Notes under the pieces: model-generated
What the model saw: only the letters and a program-made list of their open reading frames with translations
Told to the model about the DNA's origin: nothing
The model's database searches: none
Made by a program: the position numbers and the translations under genes
Source: Chloroflexota bacterium
Lineage (GTDB): Bacteria; Chloroflexota; Dehalococcoidia; JACQGW01
DNA length: 51,533 nt
Direction of reading: 5' to 3'
Assembly: GCA_016199325.1 (NCBI GenBank)
Contig: JACQGW010000181.1
Location: forward strand, 1-51,533
In this document: in pieces, positions 23,735 through 32,700 of the stretch
Layout of the letters: each line of letters starts with the position of its first letter
Numbering within the stretch: the first letter of the stretch is position 1

Positions 23735-24688
23735 ATGGCGCTCCTGATCAACGAGGCTGAAGTCAACGCGCTGGTATCCATGCCCGAGGCGGCCGACACC
23801 GTGGCGGATGCATTCCGCCAGTTGGGGGAAGGGCGGGCGTTCAACCAGGCCCGCACCCGGGTGAAGCTCAACGGCGAGATGCTCCACGTCCTGCCGGCGG
23901 CGCTGCCCGAGCTGGACGCGATTGGCCTCAAGACCTACACGGGCTTCCGCACCGGGATTCGCTTCACGGTCATTCTCTACAGCGCCCGCACCGGCGAGAT
24001 GAAGGCGATCATTCAGGCCCAGCGTCTGGGCGAGCTTCGCACCGGCGGCGTCGCCGCGGTTGCACTGGGGTATCTGTCCCGCCGGGACAGCACCCGCGGG
24101 GCGCTCTTCGGGACCGGTGTCATGGGCCGCGCGATGCTCGAAGGAATGGTTGTCGCCCGCAAGTTCACCCAGATCAAGGCATTCGACATCGATCCGAAGC
24201 GCCTCGCAGCCTTCTGCGAGGAGATGGTCAAGCGGACCGGTGTCGACGTCGTTCCGGCGGCGAGCTCCGAGGACGCCGTGCGCGACGCCGACGTCGTCGT
24301 GACGATGACGACGGCCAAGGACCCGGTGTTCGACGGCAAGCTGCTGAAGCCGGGGACGACCGTCGTGGCGGCCGGCTCGAACCTGCTCCAGAAGCGCGAG
24401 GTCGACAGCACCGTCATCCGCCGCTCCAAGCGCATCGTCGTCGAGTCGATCGAGCAGTGCCAGGCAGAAGCCGGCGATCTCTTCATTCCCATCGACACCG
24501 GGCACCTGCACTGGAATCAGGTGCATGAGCTCAGCCAGTTGGTGCTTGGCCGAGTCCCGGGCCGGCAGAGCGACGACGAGATCAACCTGTTCAAGTCGGT
24601 GGGGATCGGCCTGCAAGACCTGGCACTCGGGGCGCTGGTCTATGAGCGGGCGAAGGAGGCCGGCATGGGGATGGAAGTGCCGATCTAG
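23735..24688 (+). CDS. Ornithine cyclodeaminase / mu-crystallin family protein
   Basis: 317 aa. I chose the ATG at 23735 (AAAGGAGAG upstream); the frame extends 5' into the palindromic element but those residues are unlikely to be real. Features are GLKTYTGFRTGIRFTVILYSARTGEMKAII, RTGGVAAVALGYLSRRD, the NAD-binding GTGVMGRAMLEGM (about residues 125-137) and the end GIGLQDLALGALVYERAKEAGMG. The family contains ornithine cyclodeaminases, alanine dehydrogenases and ketimine reductases, so an NAD(P)-dependent imine or amino-acid reaction is likely; the exact one is unknown. A MaoC-like gene follows by 16 bp. Confidence 0.88.
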   Translation: MALLINEAEVNALVSMPEAADTVADAFRQLGEGRAFNQARTRVKLNGEMLHVLPAALPELDAIGLKTYTGFRTGIRFTVILYSARTGEMKAIIQAQRLGELRTGGVAAVALGYLSRRDSTRGALFGTGVMGRAMLEGMVVARKFTQIKAFDIDPKRLAAFCEEMVKRTGVDVVPAASSEDAVRDADVVVTMTTAKDPVFDGKLLKPGTTVVAAGSNLLQKREVDSTVIRRSKRIVVESIEQCQAEAGDLFIPIDTGHLHWNQVHELSQLVLGRVPGRQSDDEINLFKSVGIGLQDLALGALVYERAKEAGMGMEVPI

Positions 24689-24704
24689 ATAAAGGAGGCG
24701 GGGA

Positions 24705-25748
24705 ATGGCAACGGCGGTCCGCGGGACCACGATGAAACTGGGCGATGTCAAGATTGGCGACCAGCAGAAGCTGTACGAGATCAACGAAACCGTCGCGTCG
24801 ATGGTGCTGTTCACGCGCGCTCGCGAAGCCGATCCCTATCGCGCCGAACGGTTCGAGCAGGTCCACGGCGACTGGCACACCGACGCCGAGACGGCGGCGC
24901 GTCATCTGTATGGTGCGCCGGTCAACTTCGGCGCCCAGACGTGCGCCTACATCGGCAGCGCCTTTCTCGAGACCTTCGGGCCGGAGGTACTCAAGGGCGG
25001 GCTGAAGACCTACGTGAAGCTCGCCAACCCCGTTCGGCATGGCGACGTGCTCTCGATCAACGCGCGGGCAGCCGACCGACGGGAATCGGCCGATGGCGTT
25101 TCGGTGACGTTCGACGTCCTCGTCGAGAACCAGGAGCAGAAAGTCTGCGCAGCTGCCCGCGTCCGGGCGCGGGAGGGCGCTATCGACATCTTCTCGGAGC
25201 CGCTCGAAGTCCTGCCGGAGGTCGAGCGGCCGGCTCAGACCGAGCGCGATCCGGACACCGACGGCGTCTTCGAGTACGAGGACGCGATTGTCGGCGATCC
25301 GGGCAGACCGTTCGTCTACATGGTCACTCGGGAGGGCATCGCCCGGTATTCCGAAGGGATTCGCTCGTTCAATCCCCTTTTCCATGAAGTGGAGCACGCG
25401 CGCCAACTGGGCTATCCGGACGTGGTTGGCCCGCTGACGTATGGGCTCATCGCCGCGCCGAACCGGCGCTGGGAGATCCTCAGGAAGCACAACCTGGAGA
25501 CGCCGCACAACCATCCGACCAACCCGCACGCGACGCCGTTTTCCCGGCTCGACTACACCCTGTACCGACCACTGGTCCCCGGCGATCTCATCGTGAGCCT
25601 GACGCGCGTCGCCGACAAGTACATTCGCAAGGAGAGGAAGTACATCGCCTGGGGCATCACCGGCAAGGACCAGAACGACCGGGTCGTCGTCGACTACATC
25701 TACACCTGTTTCTGGGGGCGCGGCAAAGAGAGCGACCGGACGCGGTAG
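24705..25748 (+). CDS. MaoC-like (hot-dog) hydratase/dehydratase, copy 1
   Basis: 347 aa, double hot-dog length. The N-terminal half contains GDWHTDAETAARHLYGAPVNFG (His58, Asp60), matching the active helix of enoyl-CoA hydratase 2-type folds. The C-terminal half contains IARYSEGIRSFNPLFHEVEHARQLGYPDVVGPLTYG, the 'NP..H' region with Ser where catalytic Asp is usual. The likely reaction is reversible hydration of an enoyl-CoA or mesaconyl-type thioester. It is about 86% identical over its full length, without gaps, to the 31654-32697 product (hand count). A ribosome-binding site AAAGGAGGCGGGG precedes the ATG. It probably ends the 23735 operon, before the GntR promoter. Confidence 0.8.
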   Translation: MATAVRGTTMKLGDVKIGDQQKLYEINETVASMVLFTRAREADPYRAERFEQVHGDWHTDAETAARHLYGAPVNFGAQTCAYIGSAFLETFGPEVLKGGLKTYVKLANPVRHGDVLSINARAADRRESADGVSVTFDVLVENQEQKVCAAARVRAREGAIDIFSEPLEVLPEVERPAQTERDPDTDGVFEYEDAIVGDPGRPFVYMVTREGIARYSEGIRSFNPLFHEVEHARQLGYPDVVGPLTYGLIAAPNRRWEILRKHNLETPHNHPTNPHATPFSRLDYTLYRPLVPGDLIVSLTRVADKYIRKERKYIAWGITGKDQNDRVVVDYIYTCFWGRGKESDRTR

Positions 25749-25791
25749 TGCACCGTGTGGGTGGATGGCCCGGTTCGAGCCGCTGGCGGAA

Positions 25792-25820
25792 TTGTATTTG
25801 GTCTACACAGAATATATAGT
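25792..25820 (+). promoter_or_regulatory. Promoter of the GntR regulator gene
   Basis: TTGTAT (25792-25797), 17-base spacer, TATAGT (25815-25820), about 115 bases before the start codon. Confidence 0.5.
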
Positions 25821-25935
25821 ACCTTGGATACCGTGCCCAGGCATTGCGTCGATGGATGGCCCGCCGGGCCGCCGGTGCGCGACGGACCCGATCCGACGTG
25901 GCGGGTCGGTTGGGTGAAGAGAGTGGGGTGGTCAT

Positions 25936-26697
25936 ATGACTGCCGAGGAACTGCCGCGAGACGATCGCCAACCGGGGGAGACCCGACCGCAGTTCGTCAC
26001 CAAGCGCGATTACGCGGTCAACGTCGTGCGCAAGATGATCGCCGCTGGCGAGCTCAAGCCCGGTGAGCATCTGCGCCAGGACGAGCTCTCCGAGCGACTG
26101 CAGGTCAGTTCGACTCCCATGCGCGAGGCGCTGCTGCTGCTCCAGGCCGAAGGGCTGCTGAACTACTCGCCCCACAAAGGGGTCCGGGTCCATCAGTTCA
26201 CGCCGGCCGAAGAGGTCGAAGCCTATCAGATTCGGGTCGCGCTGGAGCCGCTGGCCGTGCGCTTGGCCGTGCCACAGATGACCGACGCGCACCTGCGCCA
26301 GGTGCACGATCTCCATCTGGCGATGATCGATCTGGCGAAAGCCGGCCGCTGGGACGAGTACGTTCGGTCCAACCGCCGGTTCCACCGAGTCTACCTCGAG
26401 GCGGCCGGATCGCCGCTGCTCGACGAGCTGATCACCCGGGTGTGGGCTCGGGCGCCCTGGCGTATCCCCGTCACCACCCCGCGCGGCCGGGAGGCGGTGG
26501 CCGAGCACGAGAGCCTGGTTCGCGCCACGCTCGCCCGGGATGCGGAGGCGGCCGCCCTCTTCATGGAGAAGCATCTCGAAGAGACCCTTATCTACGCCAG
26601 GATGCGCTGCCGTCGCGCGTTGCCGCCGGCGGCGCACGCGCGGTCGAGCGAGTCTGAGGATAGAGCCGACGAGCGGCGGGCGATCCCACCCAAATGA
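25936..26697 (+). CDS. GntR family transcriptional regulator (FCD/FadR-type effector domain)
   Basis: 253 aa. The winged helix spans about residues 22-87: YAVNVVRKMIAAGELKPGEH, then the recognition helix LSERLQVSSTPMREALLLLQAEGLL and wing KGVRVHQF. An all-helical FCD domain follows (about 95-225), with VALEPLAVRLAVPQM, NRRFHRVYLEAAGSP and a final EHESLVRATLARDAEAAALFMEKHLEE; the spaced Asp/His residues are the usual metal or carboxylate site. FCD regulators usually sense small organic acids and repress adjacent catabolic genes. The location between the MaoC-like copy and the CoA-transferase pair fits a local regulator. The ATG follows AGTGGGGTGGTCAT, a weak site. Confidence 0.9.
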   Translation: MTAEELPRDDRQPGETRPQFVTKRDYAVNVVRKMIAAGELKPGEHLRQDELSERLQVSSTPMREALLLLQAEGLLNYSPHKGVRVHQFTPAEEVEAYQIRVALEPLAVRLAVPQMTDAHLRQVHDLHLAMIDLAKAGRWDEYVRSNRRFHRVYLEAAGSPLLDELITRVWARAPWRIPVTTPRGREAVAEHESLVRATLARDAEAAALFMEKHLEETLIYARMRCRRALPPAAHARSSESEDRADERRAIPPK

Positions 26698-26723
26698 TCG
26701 GCCGCCGGCGAGCGGCGAGGCCC

Positions 26724-26754
26724 TTGCTGAATCGCCATGCATTGTGTATAATAC
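26724..26754 (+). promoter_or_regulatory. Promoter and possible operator before the first CoA-transferase pair
   Basis: TTGCTG (26724-26729), 17-base spacer, TATAAT (26747-26752). A GCAT-N8-ATAC variant of the shared 16-mer (26739-26754) overlaps the -10. Confidence 0.5.
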
Positions 26755-26870
26755 CGAACGCCGATTGAACCCGACGACGCAGGGCGCGTGGATTCTGGAG
26801 CCGCGGGGGGGTGCTGCTCCCGTGGCCCAGACTCGCCGCTCTTTGCGCCGGGCCGACCTGAGGTGAGTGA

Positions 26871-28067
26871 ATGCCTGAGCTGCCCCTCGACGACGTGCGA
26901 GTCGTCGATCTGACGTACGGTCTCGCTGGCCCCCTCTGCACCAGAACCCTCGCCGACCTCGGCGCGGACGTCGTCAAAGTCGAGCCGATCGAGGGCGACG
27001 ACGCCAGACGTTTCGGACCGTTTGCCCCGGGCCGGTATGATCTCGAATCCAGCGCGCTGTTCGTGTACCTCAACCTCAACAAACGCGGCGTCACCCTCCA
27101 GCTCGAGACCGAACGAGGCAGGGACATCCTCCGGCGGCTCGTCGGCAAGGCCGACATGCTGGTCGAGAACTTCCCGCCCGGCCACCTCGACGCCCTCGGC
27201 GTCGGCTACGAGACCCTGGCCCGCCTGAATCCGAAGCTCGTCATGACCTCCATCACGAGCTTCGGCCAGACCGGCAGCTACCGTGACTACGAGGCCACCG
27301 ACCTCGTCCTGTACGCCCTGGGCGGCATGATGTACGTGAGCGGCGAGTACGACCGGCATCCCATCACGCACGCGTACGATCAATCCCAGCGCGCAGGCGG
27401 GCTCAACGCCGCCGTTGCTTCGCTGGCCGCGTTGCACCATCAACGTGAGACCGGCGAGGGGCAGCACGTGGACGTCTCGATCTTCGAGTGCGTGGTCAGC
27501 GAGGTCCAACTGCCTCCGGGGCGCTACGCCTACACCGGCGGAGTCGAGACCCGTGGCCCCAAGCAGCGACCGGCGTTCGTCAAGGGCTTCGTCAAGGTCA
27601 AGAACGGCTACGTTGGGCTCAATGCCTCCGGCCGCAATCCCTGGGAGAAGTTCGCCGAGTTCCTCGGCGTCCCCGAGCTCCTCTCCGAGAAATTCCGGAC
27701 CGGCAGCAATCGCCAGAAGTACGCCGAGGAGCTGAACGAGCTGCTCCAGAATGCGCTCAAGGACCGGGAGAAGGAGGAGTTCTGGCACTCGGCGGTCGCC
27801 AACTCCTTCACGTTCCAGATGGTCCAGCGCCCCGAGGAAGCTGCCCAATCACCCCAGCTCGCCGCCCGGAGCTTCTTCGTGGACGTCCCGCATCCGCGCT
27901 GTGGGACGCTGACCCTCCCCGGCGACACCTATGGGCTCAGCGAGACGCCCTGGCACGTCCGGCGGACCGCACCCCTGCTCGGCGAGCACAACGCCGAGAT
28001 CTACGGCGGCGAGCTCGGCTTTGGCGACCTCGAGCTCACTCGGCTGCGTGAAGGCGGCGTGATCTGA
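26871..28067 (+). CDS. Class III (CaiB/BaiF) CoA-transferase, subunit-size about 400 aa
   Basis: 398 aa. The N-terminus DVRVVDLTYGLAGPLCTRTLADLGADVVKVEP is the family hallmark, followed by NLNKRGVTLQLETERGRDILRRLV, ADMLVENFPPGHLDALGVGY and TSITSFGQTGSYRDYEATDLVLYALGG. The catalytic Asp of the family falls in GEGQHVDVS (Asp201). It would move CoA between acyl-CoA and a free acid. It precedes by 44 bp a longer relative (28112), and the pair resembles heteromeric transferases such as SmtAB or BbsEF. A similar pair lies at 38229-40855. Start ATG with GAGGTGA. Confidence 0.92.
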   Translation: MPELPLDDVRVVDLTYGLAGPLCTRTLADLGADVVKVEPIEGDDARRFGPFAPGRYDLESSALFVYLNLNKRGVTLQLETERGRDILRRLVGKADMLVENFPPGHLDALGVGYETLARLNPKLVMTSITSFGQTGSYRDYEATDLVLYALGGMMYVSGEYDRHPITHAYDQSQRAGGLNAAVASLAALHHQRETGEGQHVDVSIFECVVSEVQLPPGRYAYTGGVETRGPKQRPAFVKGFVKVKNGYVGLNASGRNPWEKFAEFLGVPELLSEKFRTGSNRQKYAEELNELLQNALKDREKEEFWHSAVANSFTFQMVQRPEEAAQSPQLAARSFFVDVPHPRCGTLTLPGDTYGLSETPWHVRRTAPLLGEHNAEIYGGELGFGDLELTRLREGGVI

Positions 28068-28111
28068 ATCCCGACCCCCGCGTACCTCAGACCAGGGAGG
28101 ACTGGAGTTCC

Positions 28112-29515
28112 ATGATGGCAGAAGAACAGCGGCGCGGTGCGTTGAGCGGTTTGCGCGTCCTCGACCTTTCCTCGGCCATCGCCATGCCGTTCTGTGCCAT
28201 GATGATGGCCGACATGGGCGCCGAGGTCATCAAGGTCGAGAGCCACACCCGGATCAACGACCGGGTGTGGGGAGCCCTCATCACCGGGATCTTCCCGGAG
28301 AACGAGCCGGGCGACCTCTACTGGGAGGAGTCGGCCAACTTCCACATCCTGCACCGGAGCAAGCTCGGGGTGACGCTCGACCTGAAGCACCGACAGGCGA
28401 TCGATCTCCTCAAGCGGCTGGTTGCGCTCTCCGACGTGGTCATCGAGAACAACCGCCCCGGCGTGATGGAGCGGCTCGGCGTTGGCTACGAGGTGCTGCG
28501 CTCCATCAAGCCGGACCTGATCATGCTCTCGAACACCGGCTTCGGACGAACGGGGCCGTGGAGCCACTATCCGGGGCTGGCTTCCATGCTGGAGCCGGTC
28601 ACCGGCCTGGCCTATGCGGCCGGCTACCTGGACGGCACCCCTGAGCGGATCGGCAACGCCTACATCGACTACCTGAGCGCCTGGAACGGCCTGGCGGCGA
28701 TCCTGGCCGCGCTCCACTACCGTCGCCGCACCGGCAAGGGCCAGTACATCGACCAGTCGATGATCCAGATCGGGATGCATACCGTCGTCGAGCCGTTGCT
28801 CGACCATCAGATCAGCGGTCGCGAGACCGAGCGGCGCGAGAACCGGCACCGCTGGATGGCCCCCCACGCCGTCTACCCGTGCGCCGGGGACGATCGGTGG
28901 ATTGCGATCTGTGTTCGTACCGACGCCGAATGGCAGCGTCTTTGCCAGATCATGGGCTGTGGGGAGGCGGCGGCCGATCCTCGCTTCGCCGACACGCTGA
29001 GCCGCTACGAGCACCAGGCTGAGATCGATCAGCTCGTCGCGGCGTGGACGCGAGAGCGCGATGCATTCGAGATCATGGCTGCGCTCCAGTCGGCAGGCAT
29101 TGCGGCGGGCGTGGTCCAGACGCCCAGAGATCTGTTCCTCAACCCCCAACTGCGCGAGCGCGGTTTCTACCAGATCGTCGAGCACACTGCGTCGCCCCGG
29201 GTCGGTCCCCGGCCGATCCAGGGGATCCCGTTCAAGATGAGCGCAACGCCGCCACGGATTACGAAGCCGGCGCCGGGGCTGGGCGAAGACAACTATCGTA
29301 TCTTTGGCGAGCTCCTCGGCCTGAGCAGGGAGGAGATGGAGCAGCTCGAACGGGAGGGAGTAATCAGCGGCGTTCCGGTCCTGTCGCCCGGCGATCGGAA
29401 ACCGGACACGTTGTCTCTCGACGAGCAGAAGGAGCTCGGCGTCATTCGTGACTACGATCCGAACTACCGAGAGCTGCTGGGCATTGCCGAGCCGGCGGAA
29501 GCCGCGCGGCGGTGA
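28112..29515 (+). CDS. Class III (CaiB/BaiF) CoA-transferase, about 465-aa partner
   Basis: 467 aa. Two ATGs lie in tandem; the first is used here. Family signals are LRVLDLSSAIAMPFCAMMMADMGAEVIKVE, KLGVTLDLKHRQAIDLLKRLV, NNRPGVMERLGVGY, SNTGFGRTGPWSHYPGL and GKGQYIDQS with the probable catalytic Asp214. It has a C-terminal extension of about 50 residues (GDRKPDTLSLDEQKELG...NYRELLGI) not found in the shorter partner but present in the 39461 protein. This suggests a distinct subunit type working with the 26871 product. Followed by an inverted repeat and an MBL-fold gene. Confidence 0.92.
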   Translation: MMAEEQRRGALSGLRVLDLSSAIAMPFCAMMMADMGAEVIKVESHTRINDRVWGALITGIFPENEPGDLYWEESANFHILHRSKLGVTLDLKHRQAIDLLKRLVALSDVVIENNRPGVMERLGVGYEVLRSIKPDLIMLSNTGFGRTGPWSHYPGLASMLEPVTGLAYAAGYLDGTPERIGNAYIDYLSAWNGLAAILAALHYRRRTGKGQYIDQSMIQIGMHTVVEPLLDHQISGRETERRENRHRWMAPHAVYPCAGDDRWIAICVRTDAEWQRLCQIMGCGEAAADPRFADTLSRYEHQAEIDQLVAAWTRERDAFEIMAALQSAGIAAGVVQTPRDLFLNPQLRERGFYQIVEHTASPRVGPRPIQGIPFKMSATPPRITKPAPGLGEDNYRIFGELLGLSREEMEQLEREGVISGVPVLSPGDRKPDTLSLDEQKELGVIRDYDPNYRELLGIAEPAEAARR

Positions 29516-29561
29516 TGGCCGGGATGGTCTCTGACGACCTGATGCGATAGGCACGGGGAAC

Positions 29562-29622
29562 AGCGCACTCACGTGCGCACTACGAACGACGGCGCCGGGT
29601 CGTAGTGCATACGTGAGTGCGC
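29562..29622. repeat. Inverted repeat (possible terminator)
   Basis: The left arm GCGCACTCACGTGCGCACTA (29563-29582) pairs imperfectly with TAGTGCATACGTGAGTGCGC (29603-29622). The loop is about 20 bases of GC-rich sequence. There is no T-tract. It lies between the CoA-transferase gene and the MBL-fold gene. Confidence 0.65.
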
Positions 29623-29655
29623 TTCCGCGATGATGCGAGGGAAAGGGGAAGGGCT

Positions 29656-30306
29656 ATGCAACTGCACTACTACGGCCACGCCGCGATCCGGGTAGCCGCG
29701 GCGAACGGCACCAGCGTCCTGATCGACCCGTACAAGCCGTCCTCGATGATCCTCTATGACGCGACCTTCGACCCCGCCGACGTCGTGGCGGTGAGCCATG
29801 AGCACAGCGACCATAACAACGTCGAGGCCGTTCCGGGCAGTCCGACGGTCGTCCGAGGCCCCGGCACCCACACCGCGCACGGCCTGACGTTTCACCTGAT
29901 CTCCTCGTTCCACGATCGGGCGAGCGGGGCGCAGCGCGGACCGAACACCCCGATCGTCTTCGAGGTGGACGGGCTTCGCGTGGCGCACCTGGGCGATCAG
30001 GGCGCCGATCTCACCGACGAGGACTATCGCCAGCTCGGCCCGGTGAACGTGCTGATCGCGCCGATCGGCGGGCCACCGCCGACGCTGGAGCCCAGCGTCA
30101 TGTGGGAAGCCGCTCGGCGGATCAACCCGAACGTCATGGTGCCCATCCACTTCAAGACCGACCGCTGCACCCTGCCCATCGCCGGGCTCGAAACCTTCCT
30201 GGCCGGCAAGGAGCACGTTCAACGCGCCAACGGCCCCAGCGCGACCATCACGAGAGACACGCTGCCCGAGCCCATCCGGATTCTCGTTCTCGACGTATCC
30301 CGCTGA
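29656..30306 (+). CDS. Metallo-beta-lactamase-fold hydrolase (UPF0173-like)
   Basis: 216 aa. The ATG at 29656 follows GGGGAAGGGCT and starts at the natural beta strand MQLHYYGHAAIRV; the 5' extension runs into the inverted repeat. The metal site is SHEHSDHNN (His48, His50, Asp52, His53). VAHLGDQGADLTDEDYRQLGPVNVLIAPIGG and VMVPIHFKTD are features of the UPF0173/YtkL-like group of small metal-dependent hydrolases. Substrate unknown. It lies between CoA-transferase and transporter genes, so it may hydrolyse a pathway thioester or lactone (inference). Confidence 0.85.
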   Translation: MQLHYYGHAAIRVAAANGTSVLIDPYKPSSMILYDATFDPADVVAVSHEHSDHNNVEAVPGSPTVVRGPGTHTAHGLTFHLISSFHDRASGAQRGPNTPIVFEVDGLRVAHLGDQGADLTDEDYRQLGPVNVLIAPIGGPPPTLEPSVMWEAARRINPNVMVPIHFKTDRCTLPIAGLETFLAGKEHVQRANGPSATITRDTLPEPIRILVLDVSR

Positions 30307-30328
30307 ATCGGGAGGCAAAGCTAGTCAG

Positions 30329-31630
30329 ATGAGTCGCGCAGTATCGATTCCCGCCCCTCGGAGGCCGGCGCGCGTCTACTACGGCTGGTGGATCGTCGCC
30401 GTCACCTTCGCCGGAACGTTCATCGCGACCGGAATCCACGACACCGTGCTGAGTGTCCTGCTGAAGCCGATCAGCGAGGACCTCGGCTGGACCCGCACGC
30501 AGGTCTCGGTCGTCATCAGCAGCAGCATCTGGATCGGCGCGTTCTTTGGCCCCCTCGCCGGACGGCTGATGGACCGCCACGGACCGCGGGTGATGACGAC
30601 GGCCGGTGCCCTGGCCATCGGCATCGCCTTCCTGCTGCTCAGCGTCATCGGACAGTTCTGGCAGTTCTGGCTCGTCTACCCGCTCGGTCGGATCAGCTCA
30701 CACCTGACGATGCTCGGGTCTGTTCCGACGACCGCCGTCTCCAACTGGTTCATTCGGAAGCGGGGGCGTGCCCTTGGCATTCAGGCGATGGCCATTGGCC
30801 TGGGCGGCGCTGTGCTGAGCCTTCTCGCCCAGTGGATGATCTCCCAGTGGGGCTGGCGATCGGTCTTCGTCGTCTTCGGGTTTGCCATGCTGCTCGTCGC
30901 CGTCGTGCCGGCCGCCCTCGTCCTGCGCCGGCGGCCGGAAGACATCGGCCTCCTGCCGGACGGCGACGTGGACGGCGCAGCGGCCGGCGGAGCAGCGGGC
31001 CATTCGGCCAGGCATGCCGTTCGGGAGGTCAACTTCAGCGTTCGGGAGGCGCTCTCCACGCCAACTCTCTGGCTGTTGGTCGCCATCAGCGTCATCAGCA
31101 GCACGGGGACCGGCGCGATCCACCTCCATACGGCGGCCTACCTGACCGACTCCGGGCTCTCGGCGGCGACCGCAGCCGCCGTCGTCAGCGTTTCGGCGCT
31201 GGTGGGCGCCTTCGGCAGCATCATCTGGGGATTCATCGGCGAGCGGCTGCGGATCGACCGCGCCATCATCATCGTCTATGTCGGCGCAGCGATCAGCGTG
31301 ATCGTGCTCGCCTGGCTGCCATCCGTCGCCGCCGCCTTCGTCTTCGCGCTGCTCTTCGGCCTGTTCACCCGTGGCGGCCACATCGTCATGAGCATCGCGA
31401 CGGCGAACTTCTACGGGCGGGCGAACCTCGGCACCATCCAGGGCATCGTGGTCCCCATCCAGGTGGCGGGCCTTGGCGTCGGGCAGGTCTTTGCGCCGAT
31501 GATCCAGGAGGCGATGGGTTCCTATCGCCTGGCCTTCCTCATCCTGGCAGCCCTCTACCTCGTGGCTGCGGTCATCGGCACGCTGGTGCGGCCCCCGCAG
31601 CAGCCCGTCTCGGCGGCCAGGCACGCGTGA
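30329..31630 (+). CDS. MFS transporter (12-helix, organic-acid type)
   Basis: 433 aa with the 6+6 helix pattern. The N-terminus YYGWWIVAVTFAGTFIATGIHDTVLSVLL and the A-like motif GPLAGRLMDRHGPRVMTT are those of MFS_1/OFA-like monocarboxylate transporters; the central loop (about residues 205-235) is hydrophilic. The C-terminal end IQEAMGSYRLAFLILAALYLVAAVIGTLVRPP is duplicated as a separate fragment at 32701-32856. It is 22 bp after the MBL-fold gene and 23 bp before MaoC-like copy 2, so cotranscribed. Substrate is probably the carboxylate used by the cluster (inference). Confidence 0.9.
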   Translation: MSRAVSIPAPRRPARVYYGWWIVAVTFAGTFIATGIHDTVLSVLLKPISEDLGWTRTQVSVVISSSIWIGAFFGPLAGRLMDRHGPRVMTTAGALAIGIAFLLLSVIGQFWQFWLVYPLGRISSHLTMLGSVPTTAVSNWFIRKRGRALGIQAMAIGLGGAVLSLLAQWMISQWGWRSVFVVFGFAMLLVAVVPAALVLRRRPEDIGLLPDGDVDGAAAGGAAGHSARHAVREVNFSVREALSTPTLWLLVAISVISSTGTGAIHLHTAAYLTDSGLSAATAAAVVSVSALVGAFGSIIWGFIGERLRIDRAIIIVYVGAAISVIVLAWLPSVAAAFVFALLFGLFTRGGHIVMSIATANFYGRANLGTIQGIVVPIQVAGLGVGQVFAPMIQEAMGSYRLAFLILAALYLVAAVIGTLVRPPQQPVSAARHA

Positions 31631-31653
31631 GTTCATTGTGAGAGGAGAAGGAG

Positions 31654-32697
31654 ATGACAACCCTCGTTCGCGGCACCACGGCGAAGCTGGCCGACGTGAA
31701 GGTCGGCGACCAGCAGAAGCTCCACGAGATCAACGAGACCGTCGCGACCATGGTCCTTTTCACCCGGGCGGCCGAGGCCGACCCCTACGGACCCGAACGG
31801 GTTGAGCAGGTCCACGGTGACTGGCACACGGATCCGGAAACGGCCGCCCGCCATCTGTACGGCGCGCCGGTGAACTTCGGCCTGCAGACCTGCGGGTACA
31901 TCGGCACCGGCTTCCTGGAGACCTTCGGACCGGACGTGATCAAGGGCGGGTTCAAGACGTATGTCAAGCTTGCCAACCCGGTACGGCACGGCGACGTGCT
32001 CTCCATCAACGCCCGGGCGGTCGACCGCCGGGAGTCGCCGGACGGCGTCTCGGTGACGTTCGACGTGCTGGTCGAGAACCAGGAGCAGAAGGTCTGCGCC
32101 GCCGCACGGGTGCGGGTGCGGGAGGGGACCATCGACATCTTCGGTGAGCCGCTGGAGCCCCTGCCGGAGGTGGAGCGGCCAGAGCAGACCGAGCGCGATC
32201 CGAACACCGATGGCGTCTACGAGTACGAGGACGCAATCGTCGGCGATCCGGGCAGGCCGCACGTCTACATGGTGACTCGGGATGGCATCGCCCGGTACTC
32301 CGAAGGCATCCGTTCGTTCAGTCCGCTCTGCCACGAGGTCGCCGTGGCGCGCCAGCACGGTTTCTCCGACGTCGTCGGGCACCCGACGTACGGCCTGGCA
32401 GCGGCGCCGAATCGGCGGTGGGAGATCCTGAAGAAACGCAAGCTCGACACGCCGCACAACCACCCGACGCACCCGCACGCGACGCCGTTCTCGCGACTCG
32501 ACTACACGCTGTACCGCCCGCTGGTGCCGGGCGACCTCATCGTGAGCCTGACGCGCGTTGCCGACAAGTACATCCGGAAGGGACGGAAGTACATCGCCTG
32601 GGGCATCACCGGCAAGGACTCGAATGACCAGGTGGTGGTCGACTACATCTACACCTGTTTCTGGGCGCGGGGCAAAGAGAGCGACCGCACGCGCTAG
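31654..32697 (+). CDS. MaoC-like (hot-dog) hydratase/dehydratase, copy 2
   Basis: 347 aa, collinear with copy 1 at 24705. Differences are about 49 of 347 residues by hand count, concentrated in the C-terminal hot-dog around the IRSFSPLCHEVAVARQHGFSDVVGHPTYG segment, where copy 1 has SFNPLFHEVEHARQLGY. Copy 2 thus also loses the Asn of the NP motif, which suggests altered specificity. The N-terminal GDWHTDPETAARHLYGAP motif is kept. AGGAGAAGGAG precedes the ATG. It sits between two MFS sequences, one intact and one a remnant. Confidence 0.8.
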   Translation: MTTLVRGTTAKLADVKVGDQQKLHEINETVATMVLFTRAAEADPYGPERVEQVHGDWHTDPETAARHLYGAPVNFGLQTCGYIGTGFLETFGPDVIKGGFKTYVKLANPVRHGDVLSINARAVDRRESPDGVSVTFDVLVENQEQKVCAAARVRVREGTIDIFGEPLEPLPEVERPEQTERDPNTDGVYEYEDAIVGDPGRPHVYMVTRDGIARYSEGIRSFSPLCHEVAVARQHGFSDVVGHPTYGLAAAPNRRWEILKKRKLDTPHNHPTHPHATPFSRLDYTLYRPLVPGDLIVSLTRVADKYIRKGRKYIAWGITGKDSNDQVVVDYIYTCFWARGKESDRTR

Positions 32698-32700
32698 CCG

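Noticed and set aside
24705..25748. Assignment as mesaconyl-CoA hydratase of the 3-hydroxypropionate bicycle
   Set aside because: Similar length and fold only; no residue-level evidence for that substrate and no other bicycle genes are present in the window.
28001..29572. Minus-strand frame of 523 aa antisense to a CoA-transferase gene
   Set aside because: The plus-strand CaiB/BaiF signatures are unambiguous; this frame is a shadow.
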